Positions 1 to 5,302 of a stretch of 5,302 nucleotides of DNA are shown here, one piece after another. This DNA is from Cyanobacteria bacterium T3Sed10_376R1m (GTDB lineage: Bacteria; Cyanobacteriota; Cyanobacteriia; Cyanobacteriales; Cyanobacteriaceae), in contig PXEJ01000209.1 of assembly GCA_003566215.1 (NCBI GenBank), positions 1 through 5,302 on the forward strand. The letters are read 5' to 3'. The notes beneath the pieces are model-generated. The model ran no database searches, had not been told where the DNA came from, and saw only the letters and a program-made list of their open reading frames with translations. The stretch's first letter is position 1; the number at the start of each line of letters is the position of its first letter. The position numbers were made by a program, and so were the translations under genes.

Positions 1-642
1 ATCCCGCTCCAACAACTCCCCCTGACTATACTCCAACCCCGCTTGACCTTGATGATCCCCATCCACATAACCTAAAATATCCGCCACTAAATGATCCTGA
101 GGATAAAAACGAGCATAGCGACGTTCCAAATCAACACCACCAACACCCCATCCCCTAATCCTTTGGGCCTGATTTTCACTAATATTCTTAGAAATTAACA
201 CCCCCGTACTTCGTGAATTTAACAATTGGATTAGATCATTAACCTCTCGATCAGGCAAAGCCTCCTTCAAACGATTGGCAAAACTAATTACATCCTCACC
301 CAACATATTAGGATGAACATATAACTCATACACCAACTTATCCGTAGCCAAAACCGTATTCGTCGCATCAACAATAGAACGACGAGGAATATAAGGTCGA
401 AAATTATATCTTTGTTGCAACTGAGCCCTTGTCAAATACTCCGATCCCTTTTCCACCTGTAAAAAATATAATCGCCAACCAAGAGAAACTGCACCTCCTA
501 CCAACAATAGCCAAATTAAAAAAAAACGAATTAAAAGATTAACATTTGAAGGAAAAACTTTTTTTCGACCAGACACAAACTGACCATTTCCAGAGGAAGG
601 AAAATTGAGAGGATTACTCAGATTAAATTTAAAATTTCTCAT
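1..642 (-). CDS. ftsI: Class B penicillin-binding protein / septal transpeptidase FtsI, N-terminal part (3' end outside window)
   Basis: This is a peptidoglycan transpeptidase that cross-links septal cell wall in the periplasm, anchored to the inner membrane. An open frame of 214 codons starts at ATG 642-640 and runs without a stop to base 1. Seen: a polar N-terminal tail (about residues 1-33), one membrane segment (about 36-58, rich in L/I/F/W) followed by WRLYFLQ, then the start of the PBP dimerisation (pedestal) domain with RPYIPRRSIVD near 82-92, RRYARFYPQDH near 174-184, ILGYVDGD near 189-196 and GQAGLEYSQGE near 199-209. This order is typical of class B PBPs. The usual arginine-asparagine-glycine after the motif aspartate reads ATN here. 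The catalytic transpeptidase domain (SxxK, SxN, KTG) lies beyond the window and cannot be checked. Only 12 bases separate it from the upstream FtsL-like gene, so the two are very likely one operon. No clear Shine-Dalgarno is present. It could be a PBP2/MrdA-type elongation enzyme, but the neighbour favours FtsI. Confidence 0.85.
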   Translation of the reverse strand, partial: MRNFKFNLSNPLNFPSSGNGQFVSGRKKVFPSNVNLLIRFFLIWLLLVGGAVSLGWRLYFLQVEKGSEYLTRAQLQQRYNFRPYIPRRSIVDATNTVLATDKLVYELYVHPNMLGEDVISFANRLKEALPDREVNDLIQLLNSRSTGVLISKNISENQAQRIRGWGVGGVDLERRYARFYPQDHLVADILGYVDGDHQGQAGLEYSQGELLERD

Positions 643-654
643 TTAGTGACTTAA

Positions 655-1206
655 TTAATAAGCGACAGGAAAGATAGGTTGAACAGTTTTCGGTGGAGGT
701 GACGTAGCTTCAGAAGGTCTAATGGGTTTTACCTCCTTCTTTTCTAAATAAATAGGCTGTTGAAGAGGATCAGGATTTATCAATCCCGAATCTTGATTTT
801 TTGCCTCTTCTGCTAATTGATTCTTTAACATCTCATCAGTAAAAGTAAACTGCCTTTCTTTTTGTTGCAGATTTTGTAAATCCTCATATTTTTGAGTCCA
901 CAACTTAGGGGCAGAAACCGTAAAACCATAAGCCACAAGAGCAAAACCTACAACAATAATCGACATTCCCGTAGATGTTGTTCCTAAAAAATTCAACACT
1001 TTTAACCACAAAGGGGACTCTATTTTCAGTGAGGCATTCTTGTTTAAACCTAAAGAACTTTGTTTCTCCTTAACTTTATATCTTGTTTTACTCCCATAAG
1101 TAGTCTTCGTACCCTTCACTTGAGGTAAATCATGAGAACTAAAGGAAGTTGTTTTCTTGATTCTACTTACTTTTTCCTGTCGAGAGGCTCTATTTTGGAC
1201 TAACAT
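655..1206 (-). CDS. Small bitopic membrane protein upstream of ftsI, FtsL-like in topology and position
   Basis: I do not recognise a named family from sequence. The protein has 183 residues: a long, strongly basic, low-complexity cytoplasmic tail (about 1-65, many K/R/S/T), one membrane segment (about 75-97, centred on GMSIIVVGFALVAYGF), a charged glutamine-rich stretch with coiled-coil character (about 101-136), and a proline-rich tail (about 144-183, with SPPPK near 169-173). The N-in/C-out single-pass arrangement, the coiled coil right after the membrane and the place immediately 5' of ftsI match bacterial FtsL, which joins FtsB and FtsQ and helps activate FtsWI. That role is inference from topology and neighbourhood only. 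It is longer than typical FtsL (about 100-120 residues) because of the basic and proline-rich ends. The start is ATG 1206-1204. A GAGA lies about 10 bases upstream, and another ATG at 1210-1208 is out of frame. Being a real gene is well supported; the function is much less certain. Confidence 0.8.
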   Translation of the reverse strand: MLVQNRASRQEKVSRIKKTTSFSSHDLPQVKGTKTTYGSKTRYKVKEKQSSLGLNKNASLKIESPLWLKVLNFLGTTSTGMSIIVVGFALVAYGFTVSAPKLWTQKYEDLQNLQQKERQFTFTDEMLKNQLAEEAKNQDSGLINPDPLQQPIYLEKKEVKPIRPSEATSPPPKTVQPIFPVAY

Positions 1207-1263
1207 ACATATATTCTCGGTTCGGTTAGGACTAATTCATACTAGCAAAATACAATAAATATT

Positions 1264-1292
1264 ATTATATTTTTTAAAACTTTTTTTCTCAT
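1264..1292 (-). promoter_or_regulatory. Candidate sigma70-type promoter for the FtsL-like/ftsI unit
   Basis: Read on the minus strand, a perfect TATAAT lies at 1269-1264 and ATGAGA (4 of 6 to TTGACA) at 1292-1287, with a 17-base spacer. Transcription would start near 1257, giving a leader of about 50 bases before the ATG at 1206. The region is very AT-rich, so chance -10 matches are common. The correct spacing and position are what raise it above background. Confidence 0.35.
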
Positions 1293-1353
1293 ACCGAATA
1301 ATATAACTAAAATCTCGTCTATATTGTACAAATCTTAGCAAAGTAGCATTAAC

Positions 1354-1396
1354 TTTACATAAGTAAACAAATTAAAAAAACATTAAACCATTAATG
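1354..1396. repeat. Two short dyads with equal spacing, possible operator pair
   Basis: TTTAC-N4-GTAAA (1354-1367) and CATTAA-N4-TTAATG (1381-1396) are perfect inverted repeats with 5- and 6-base arms. Both have four-base centres, and the centres lie 28 bases apart. They sit upstream of the candidate division-unit promoter. The arms differ in sequence, so they would not be two copies of one operator. In such AT-rich DNA this may be chance. Confidence 0.2.
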
Positions 1397-1649
1397 CTGT
1401 ATCAAAATTTACTTTAACACCAGAAAAAATGATTTTTTGCCACTTTCATTTTCAGTGTTTTTGTACTGATATAACTTGAATCTTCCACCTTTTAAAAAAA
1501 CTAATTGCCCTTGACCTTTAATTTCAAAAACTTCCGACACTCAATTAATGGGTTATAGTAAAAATTGTCTAAAAGATCTTCTTAAATAGAAGAACATAAA
1601 CTTTATCATGTTAAGATTAGCAAATTTGAAAAAACTACATTAAAACTTT

Positions 1650-2453
1650 ATGAAAATTAGTACACATTTTACAGCATTAGGAATAAAGTTAGTTGGAACA
1701 ATCTTTTTTATCTCCTCCCTAGTTGATTTTATATTTTTGGCCATTCCCTTAGAATTAGGCAACCGTAATTGGCAGATAAACTTTACTAATAGTATTGTTG
1801 ATAGAGGAGTAGTACCCCTGTTAGGAATCATTTTATTAATTTTAGGATGGTGGATGACTGATAATACAATTAATGCAGGAAAACCAAAAACAATCTTTAG
1901 ATTACCTGTATTTATTCTGTCAAGCATACTTGGTTTACTTTTCTTGCTACTTGTACCTTTACATTTAAGTAATGTGAGTAATGTAAGTAGTCAATTAATC
2001 GCACAAATTGATCAAAGAGCAGGTGAACAGGAAGTAGAAATTCAAGCATTTATTGAACAGTTAGATGGAATTTCTCGAAACCCTCAACAAATACAGCAAG
2101 AAATTAATCAAAGAAATCAGATAATTGATAATGATGGAGTGATTCAAGGCAGACGTCTTAGCCCCCAAGAATTACAAAGTATTACAGCACAAAGAGATCA
2201 ACTTCAGCAACTATTAGATTTATCACAAAATCCTCAAGAATTAGAAGAAAGACTAGGGGATACGAGAAATCGTCTTCAAACTGAACTAAGAAATTTACAA
2301 CGTCAAGAAAAACAAAGAGCTCAAACCGAAGCCCTAAAAGTTACCTTAAGAACTGGCATTAGTAGTTTTATTTTATCAATTGGTTATATTGTTTTAGGTT
2401 GGTTAGGCTTAAAAGGAAGTGCTACAAAACCTAGTGTTACCCCGGAACAATAA
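1650..2453 (+). CDS. hpsJ: HpsJ-family membrane protein (polysaccharide/hormogonium-associated)
   Basis: The protein has 267 residues. Seen: membrane segments at about 10-32 (containing KLVGTIFFISSLVDFIFLAIP), 52-68 and 83-104; then a long soluble, glutamine/glutamate-rich coiled-coil loop (about 112-229) with repeated heptad-like leucines; and a last membrane segment (about 234-254). The conserved opening block 'KLVG...SL.DF', 'WQINFTN', 'VDRGVVPLLGI' is what I recall for HpsJ-family proteins. Known: HpsJ was named from the hps gene set needed for hormogonium polysaccharide and gliding in filamentous cyanobacteria, and relatives occur widely, including in unicellular strains and beside exosortase systems. 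Its biochemical role is not established to my knowledge. Inferred: a membrane scaffold for polysaccharide export. It is monocistronic here, with no hps neighbours. ATG 1650 is the first start before the first membrane helix and has no clear Shine-Dalgarno. The SNVSNVSS stretch near 107-114 reflects a short duplication in the DNA. The symbol denotes the family, since paralogues exist. Confidence 0.75.
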   Translation: MKISTHFTALGIKLVGTIFFISSLVDFIFLAIPLELGNRNWQINFTNSIVDRGVVPLLGIILLILGWWMTDNTINAGKPKTIFRLPVFILSSILGLLFLLLVPLHLSNVSNVSSQLIAQIDQRAGEQEVEIQAFIEQLDGISRNPQQIQQEINQRNQIIDNDGVIQGRRLSPQELQSITAQRDQLQQLLDLSQNPQELEERLGDTRNRLQTELRNLQRQEKQRAQTEALKVTLRTGISSFILSIGYIVLGWLGLKGSATKPSVTPEQ

Positions 2454-2454
2454 T

Positions 2455-2509
2455 AAAAAAATCTTCGGCTATATTGAAGAAAAATTGACATATTTTGTTT
2501 GATATAGCC
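2455..2509. terminator. Hairpin in the convergent gap, probable shared terminator
   Basis: GGCTATAT (2467-2474) pairs perfectly with ATATAGCC (2502-2509). In a plus-strand RNA two G-U pairs and two A-U pairs extend the stem to 12 pairs, and after one mismatch four more A-U pairs follow with a 9-base loop. It begins 13 bases after the hpsJ stop and its far arm touches the stop of the SRPBCC gene. In a minus-strand RNA only the 8-pair base is solid, but it is followed after GAAGA by seven T (2461-2455), the classical terminator tail. The plus-strand tail lacks an immediate T-run (one occurs at 2522-2527). An alternative short hairpin, TCTTC/GAAGA (2462-2466 with 2476-2480), abuts the minus-strand T-run and excludes the long one. 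Confidence 0.5.
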
Positions 2510-2955
2510 TAAGTCTCACATTCTTTTTTCGTTATTTGATGACGATAGGCAAACATATCTTTTAACCTCTGCTGTGTCCACCAACTTAGCAAATTTTCGA
2601 CAAAAAAGTCACCGATAATATCATATTGAATACTATCGGTTAATCGAGTATAGTTTCCTTCTACCTGAAATTGATGACGATGTATCCACAGTTTCATCGG
2701 ACCTTCAATTTGTTGATCCGTGAATAGTTTATACTTTTCATATTCAACATGACGAGCAAACCAAGGAATATTAATTAAACCGAAGTTAATTTCAAACTTA
2801 GTAGTAGCTCCAATCTCTAATCCTCCTTTTCTTTCAATAATCCTCACAGGTTGCCAAGGGGGAGTAAGAATTTCCAAAATATCTTCTCTTTCATGGAATT
2901 CCCACACAGTGTTTACTGGCGCTTTAATTAAAGATGAATATTCAAATTTGATCAT
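2509..2955 (-). CDS. SRPBCC-fold (START/Bet v1-like) ligand-binding protein, COG4276-like
   Basis: A small soluble protein of 148 residues. Seen: an N-terminal FEYSSLIKAPVNTVWEFH (about 4-21), the usual SRPBCC first strand and helix; TPPWQPV (31-37); GGLEIGA (44-50); EGPMKLWIHRHQF (84-96); TRLTDSIQY (103-111); and LKDMFAYRHQ (131-140) in the final helix. The pattern 'sxIxAPvxxVWxFHer' through 'WiHrHqF...TrltDxixY' is that of a widespread cyanobacterial SRPBCC protein. Known: the fold makes a hydrophobic cavity that binds lipids or other small hydrophobic ligands, but this subgroup has no assigned ligand that I know. No signal peptide or membrane segment is visible, so it is likely cytoplasmic. 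I chose ATG 2955-2953. A TTG at 2967-2965 would add only four residues not expected for the family. It starts 30 bases after the universal-stress gene and is probably co-transcribed with it. Confidence 0.8.
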   Translation of the reverse strand: MIKFEYSSLIKAPVNTVWEFHEREDILEILTPPWQPVRIIERKGGLEIGATTKFEINFGLINIPWFARHVEYEKYKLFTDQQIEGPMKLWIHRHQFQVEGNYTRLTDSIQYDIIGDFFVENLLSWWTQQRLKDMFAYRHQITKKECET

Positions 2956-2985
2956 GAAGAAATACAAATAAAGAAAAACAGTTTA

Positions 2986-3849
2986 TTAACGGAATAATAA
3001 CACAGGTATTCTGGTACTGCGTAGCATTTGGGCTGTGGTGCTACCAATAACAAGACTACGAATGCGACTATGACCATAAGCACCCATAATTAAAAAGTTA
3101 ATATCATGGTTGTTAATGTGATCTGAAATTGCTTTTTCTACTTCCCCTTGAATAAAATAACCTTCACAATTGATTTTTGCCTCTTGTAATTTTGAAACAG
3201 CTGTTTGTAGCCTTTCTGGGGTTCTTTTACTATCTCCACTTTTATCTATCATTAAAATATTTACTTCAAGGTCTTTTACTAGGGGAACTTCTTGTAAAAA
3301 ATTGAGTATTTTATCCCCTGTGGGGCTTCCATCATAAGCGATTAAGACTTTATTAATGGGTTTAAAATCACGGGGTGTAACAAAACAAGGTTTTTTGCTA
3401 CCGCGAACAATTCTTTCTAAATTAGCTCCTAAGTGCTTAGATGCAAAATCTGCATTTTCTCCTCTTTTTCCTAAAATTATTAAATCTGCATTTTCTTCAA
3501 ATTCATGTAATAAATCTACTAAAAAACCTGTTTTATGGCTTAATTTTATTTCTGTCACCCCTTCGTTTGTAAGAGATTCCTTGGCAGTATTTAAAATTAG
3601 TTTTGCCCTTTGGTGGTTGATTTTTGCTTTTTCATGTTCTAGATCAACTAATTTTTTTAATAGGTCTTCTGATGCTCCTAAGCCGATACTACCGCTTAAA
3701 TTTCCTGTGGATACTGCTTGTTGACTACGAATATCGGTAACGGATAAAACGTTAATTGTGGCATCTAGTTTTTTGGCTATCCATGCACCATATTTATAGC
3801 TATTTTCACCATAGCTTGAGCCGTCTGTACAAAGTAGTATGTTTTTCAT
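2986..3849 (-). CDS. Tandem-domain universal stress protein (UspA family)
   Basis: A cytoplasmic stress protein of 287 residues with two Usp domains, about 1-159 and 165-287. Each begins with the typical strand and acidic loop (ILLCTDGS with D9; VLIAYDGS with D173). The nucleotide-binding signature G-x2-G-x9-G-S/T is intact in the second domain (G256, G259, G269, S270). In the first the spacing is ten residues and the last pair is G-A (G127, G130, G141, A142), so that site is degenerate. Family knowledge: tandem Usps with one active and one decayed site are common and may sense ATP or related nucleotides; the partner here is unknown. The domain ends SKKPCFVTPR and TRIPVLLFR are also typical. 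The start ATG 3849 lies just before the first strand and has no clear Shine-Dalgarno. It lies between the SulP gene (174 bases upstream) and the SRPBCC gene (30 bases downstream). SulP and Usp modules are also known to be neighbours or fused elsewhere, which supports a functional link here. Confidence 0.93.
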   Translation of the reverse strand: MKNILLCTDGSSYGENSYKYGAWIAKKLDATINVLSVTDIRSQQAVSTGNLSGSIGLGASEDLLKKLVDLEHEKAKINHQRAKLILNTAKESLTNEGVTEIKLSHKTGFLVDLLHEFEENADLIILGKRGENADFASKHLGANLERIVRGSKKPCFVTPRDFKPINKVLIAYDGSPTGDKILNFLQEVPLVKDLEVNILMIDKSGDSKRTPERLQTAVSKLQEAKINCEGYFIQGEVEKAISDHINNHDINFLIMGAYGHSRIRSLVIGSTTAQMLRSTRIPVLLFR

Positions 3850-4023
3850 TATTTTGAGATATTATATTATGTCTATTTTTGTCTAATTATCGAGTTAGAA
3901 GGTGATAAGCAGGTAGGCATAGTTAAATTGATGTGTGGGCAAGGGGCTGTGCCTTTTGTTAATAAGGATTTTAGTAGAATAAAACTTACAATTAATTTCA
4001 CTGACTTACTTCTCACTCCCCTA
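3850..4023. other. Spacer between SulP and universal stress genes
   Basis: The 174-base gap is AT-rich near the stress gene but contains a short G/C-rich island at about 3935-3953. In it GGCA (3938-3941) and TGCC (3950-3953) could form a weak four-pair stem. The T-run beside it (3954-3957) lies on the plus-strand side, so it does not look like a terminator for the minus-strand SulP transcript. Read-through from SulP into the stress gene is therefore possible, alongside a local promoter. Confidence 0.5.
3861..3885 (-). promoter_or_regulatory. Candidate -10 box and TAGACA direct repeat upstream of the universal stress gene
   Basis: On the minus strand a perfect TATAAT lies at 3866-3861, only 11 bases before the ATG at 3849, so a transcript would be almost leaderless. 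Upstream, TAGACA (5 of 6 to TTGACA) occurs twice, at 3885-3880 and 3875-3870, exactly ten bases apart. The gaps to the -10 box (13 and 3 bases) are too short for a normal sigma70 -35. The repeat is therefore better read as a possible regulator site on one face of the helix, or as chance. Confidence 0.3.
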
Positions 4024-5302
4024 CTAAGTTACTTTATTTCCATCAAGCTCATAGGTAGCTAATTTTTGTAATAGGGTGGCACTAGCTTCGTTTAAGCCAA
4101 TTAGTTCTACTTGAGCACCATTACGACGGAATTTCAATACTAATTTATCTATAGCGGCTATTGCTCCTTGATCCCATAGGTGAGCATAGGTTAAGTTAAT
4201 AGTTACTTTTTCTACTAATTCATCAAAGTCAAATTTGCTTAAAAATTCATCTACGGAAACAAAGAAAATCTGTCCTGATACGTTGTAGATAGATTCGTTG
4301 CCGTCTTCGCTAGATACTTTATCAACAAATACCAGTTGCGCAATTTGACGGGAGAAAAATATGGTGCTGAGAACTATCCCTGTGATAACTCCTAAGGCAA
4401 AGTTACGGGTTGCAATGGTGATTGCCATGGTGGTTATCATAACAAAGGTTTCGTTGGGGGGAGTTTTACGAATATTCTTGACCGATGACCATCTAAATGT
4501 ACCAATGGAAACCATCATCATTACGGCAACTAGAGCACCCATGGGAATATCTCGAACCCAGTTTTGTAGGACGAGAATAGCGAAAAGAAGAAATATTCCC
4601 GCCATGAAGGTGGAAAGTCTGCCTCTACCTCCTGATTGTATGTTGATGACTGATTGTCCGATCATGCCACATCCGGCCATACCTCCGAAAAATGAGGTGA
4701 CAACATTAGCAATACCTTGTCCTTTTGCTTCTTGATTTTTGTCGCTAGGGGTGTCGGTTAATTCGTCCACTAGGGCGGCGGTGAGGAAGGATGCGAGTAG
4801 CCCTACTAGGGTCATAGTTAGGGAGTAGGGTAGGATTATTTGTAAGGTTTCTAGGTTGAGGGGGACGTTGGGTAGGGCAAATTGGGGAAGGGTTGTGGGT
4901 AGTTCTCCCATGTCTCCAACGGTCGGTATGTCTATGTTTAAGACTATCTTCGCCATGGTCATAACGGCGATCGCAACTAGGGGAGAAGGCAGAGCTTGGG
5001 TAATTCTGGGTAAACCGTAAATAATAGTTAAGGATATAACGGTAATAATGTAAACGGTGTAGGGTACATTGGTTAGTTGGGGAAGTTGGGAAAGAAAAAT
5101 AAGCACCCCTAAAGCATTGATATATCCTATCATCACGGCACGGGGAACAAATTTCATTTGTCGTCCCAATTTCAAAAATCCAAATATAACTTGTAGTATT
5201 CCCGTTAAAAGGGTGGCGGCGAATAAATATTCAATACCATGGTCTTTCACCAAATCAACAAATAAAAGAGCCATTGCCCCTGTGGCGGCAGAGATTGAGG
5301 CG
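4024..5302 (-). CDS. SulP-family (SLC26-like) inorganic anion transporter with C-terminal STAS domain, 5' end outside window
   Basis: A multi-pass inner-membrane anion transporter. The frame stays open to the window edge; the 425 visible residues (numbered from the first complete codon, 5301-5299) begin SISAATGAMALLF, which fits the third membrane helix of SulP proteins, so roughly 60-75 N-terminal residues are missing. The ATG at 5274 is internal. Seen: hydrophobic helices through about residue 318, the loop DELTDTPSDKN (179-189), GQGIANVV (194-201), FFGGMAGCGMIGQSVIN (204-220), SGGRGRLS (223-230), then a STAS domain from about 335 with AHLWDQGAIAAIDK (373-386) and LKFRRNG near 389-395. The STAS phospho-acceptor position reads glycine (G379). 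It resembles the bacterial SulP branch with 'GQGIANV...GRGRLS' rather than BicA, from which it differs at the Na+-site aspartate (A170 here, T174 kept). Substrate (bicarbonate, sulfate or other) cannot be told. The universal stress gene follows after 174 bases. Confidence 0.9.
   Translation of the reverse strand, partial: ASISAATGAMALLFVDLVKDHGIEYLFAATLLTGILQVIFGFLKLGRQMKFVPRAVMIGYINALGVLIFLSQLPQLTNVPYTVYIITVISLTIIYGLPRITQALPSPLVAIAVMTMAKIVLNIDIPTVGDMGELPTTLPQFALPNVPLNLETLQIILPYSLTMTLVGLLASFLTAALVDELTDTPSDKNQEAKGQGIANVVTSFFGGMAGCGMIGQSVINIQSGGRGRLSTFMAGIFLLFAILVLQNWVRDIPMGALVAVMMMVSIGTFRWSSVKNIRKTPPNETFVMITTMAITIATRNFALGVITGIVLSTIFFSRQIAQLVFVDKVSSEDGNESIYNVSGQIFFVSVDEFLSKFDFDELVEKVTINLTYAHLWDQGAIAAIDKLVLKFRRNGAQVELIGLNEASATLLQKLATYELDGNKVT
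4967..4974. repeat. HIP1 octamer GCGATCGC
   Basis: The palindrome GCGATCGC, in its common extended form GGCGATCGC (4966-4974), lies inside the transporter gene. HIP1 is strongly over-represented in many cyanobacterial genomes, so a single copy in this AT-rich window supports a cyanobacterial origin without proving it. It is the only exact copy I found in the window. Confidence 0.85.

Larger units (their letters stand above)
1207..1649. other. Divergent intergenic region, 443 bases, no gene seen
   Basis: This AT-rich spacer separates the minus-strand division unit from the plus-strand hpsJ-like gene and must hold both promoters. No convincing coding frame or structured RNA gene is visible. 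For the left gene see the candidate promoter at 1264-1292. For the right gene the signals are weak: TATCAT at 1604-1609, an overlapping extended -10 form (TG at 1609-1610 then TAAGAT at 1612-1617), and TATAGT at 1554-1559, none with a good -35. Other small structures are a TCTTCT/AGAAGA inverted repeat (1577-1582 with 1588-1593), the palindromes AAGATCTT (1573-1580) and CAAATTTG (1621-1628), and a doubled TCGGT at 1217-1226. All are short enough to arise by chance. Confidence 0.7.

Noticed and set aside
1326..1339. Possible NtcA site (GTA-N8-TAC)
   Set aside because: The GTA at 1326-1328 is not followed by TAC at the required distance.
1640..1927. 95-codon open frame on the minus strand opposite the hpsJ-like gene
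   Set aside because: It lies antisense to a well-supported membrane protein gene. Its product shows no recognisable domain and it follows from the codon pattern of the real gene.
2485..2490. Perfect TTGACA that could be a plus-strand -35 box
   Set aside because: It falls within the hairpin, has no -10 at 16-18 bases, and no plus-strand gene lies downstream.
2965..2967. TTG as start codon of the SRPBCC gene
   Set aside because: An in-frame ATG four codons later gives the N-terminus expected for the family (MIKFEYSS).
3356..3724. 122-codon open frame on the plus strand
   Set aside because: It is fully antisense to the universal stress gene, whose two domains and motifs are clear; the antisense product is low in domain character.
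3931..4062. 43-residue open frame on the plus strand in the SulP-Usp spacer
   Set aside because: It runs antisense into the 3' end of the SulP gene, lacks a ribosome-binding site and resembles nothing I know.
4361..4735. 124-codon open frame on the plus strand
   Set aside because: It is fully antisense to conserved SulP segments, including the GRGRLS region.
5272..5274. ATG as true start of the SulP gene
   Set aside because: The frame continues upstream to the window edge with conserved SISAATGA, so this methionine is internal.
4024..5302. Identification of the SulP gene as bicA
   Set aside because: Sequence blocks match a different SulP branch and the Na+-site aspartate is missing by alignment.

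Overview
The window looks like chromosomal DNA from an AT-rich cyanobacterium. Three things support this: an HpsJ-family membrane protein (a family I know only from cyanobacteria), a HIP1 octamer (GCGATCGC) inside the transporter gene, and general gene content and protein style that recall the unicellular Cyanobacterium/Geminocystis type. The genus is a guess from composition and resemblance, not an identification.

Left side (1-1206, minus strand): a two-gene cell-division unit. A small, very basic single-pass membrane protein with a coiled coil (655-1206) is followed after 12 bases by the 5' part of a class B penicillin-binding protein, ftsI (1-642), which leaves the window. The small protein has the size order, topology and position of FtsL, which is usually reported missing from cyanobacteria.

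Centre (1207-2509): a 443-base AT-rich divergent spacer with a plausible promoter for the division unit and two short dyads, then a lone plus-strand hpsJ-like gene (1650-2453). HpsJ proteins are linked to exported polysaccharide and gliding or hormogonium functions. No other hps gene is visible. A hairpin in the 55-base convergent gap probably separates its transcript from the minus-strand genes that follow.

Right side (2509-5302, minus strand): three genes in one direction. In transcription order they are a SulP-family anion transporter with a C-terminal STAS domain (5' end cut by the window), a tandem-domain universal stress protein, and a small SRPBCC-fold protein. The last two are 30 bases apart and probably co-transcribed. 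The transporter is 174 bases upstream of the stress gene, with no clear terminator between them, so a three-gene transport/stress unit is possible but unproven. The transporter appears to lack the Na+-site aspartate known from BicA and the STAS phospho-acceptor. The stress protein has one degenerate and one intact nucleotide-binding motif.

No tRNA, rRNA, CRISPR array or insertion sequence was seen. The best leads for something under-described are the FtsL-like protein and the SulP-Usp-SRPBCC neighbourhood.
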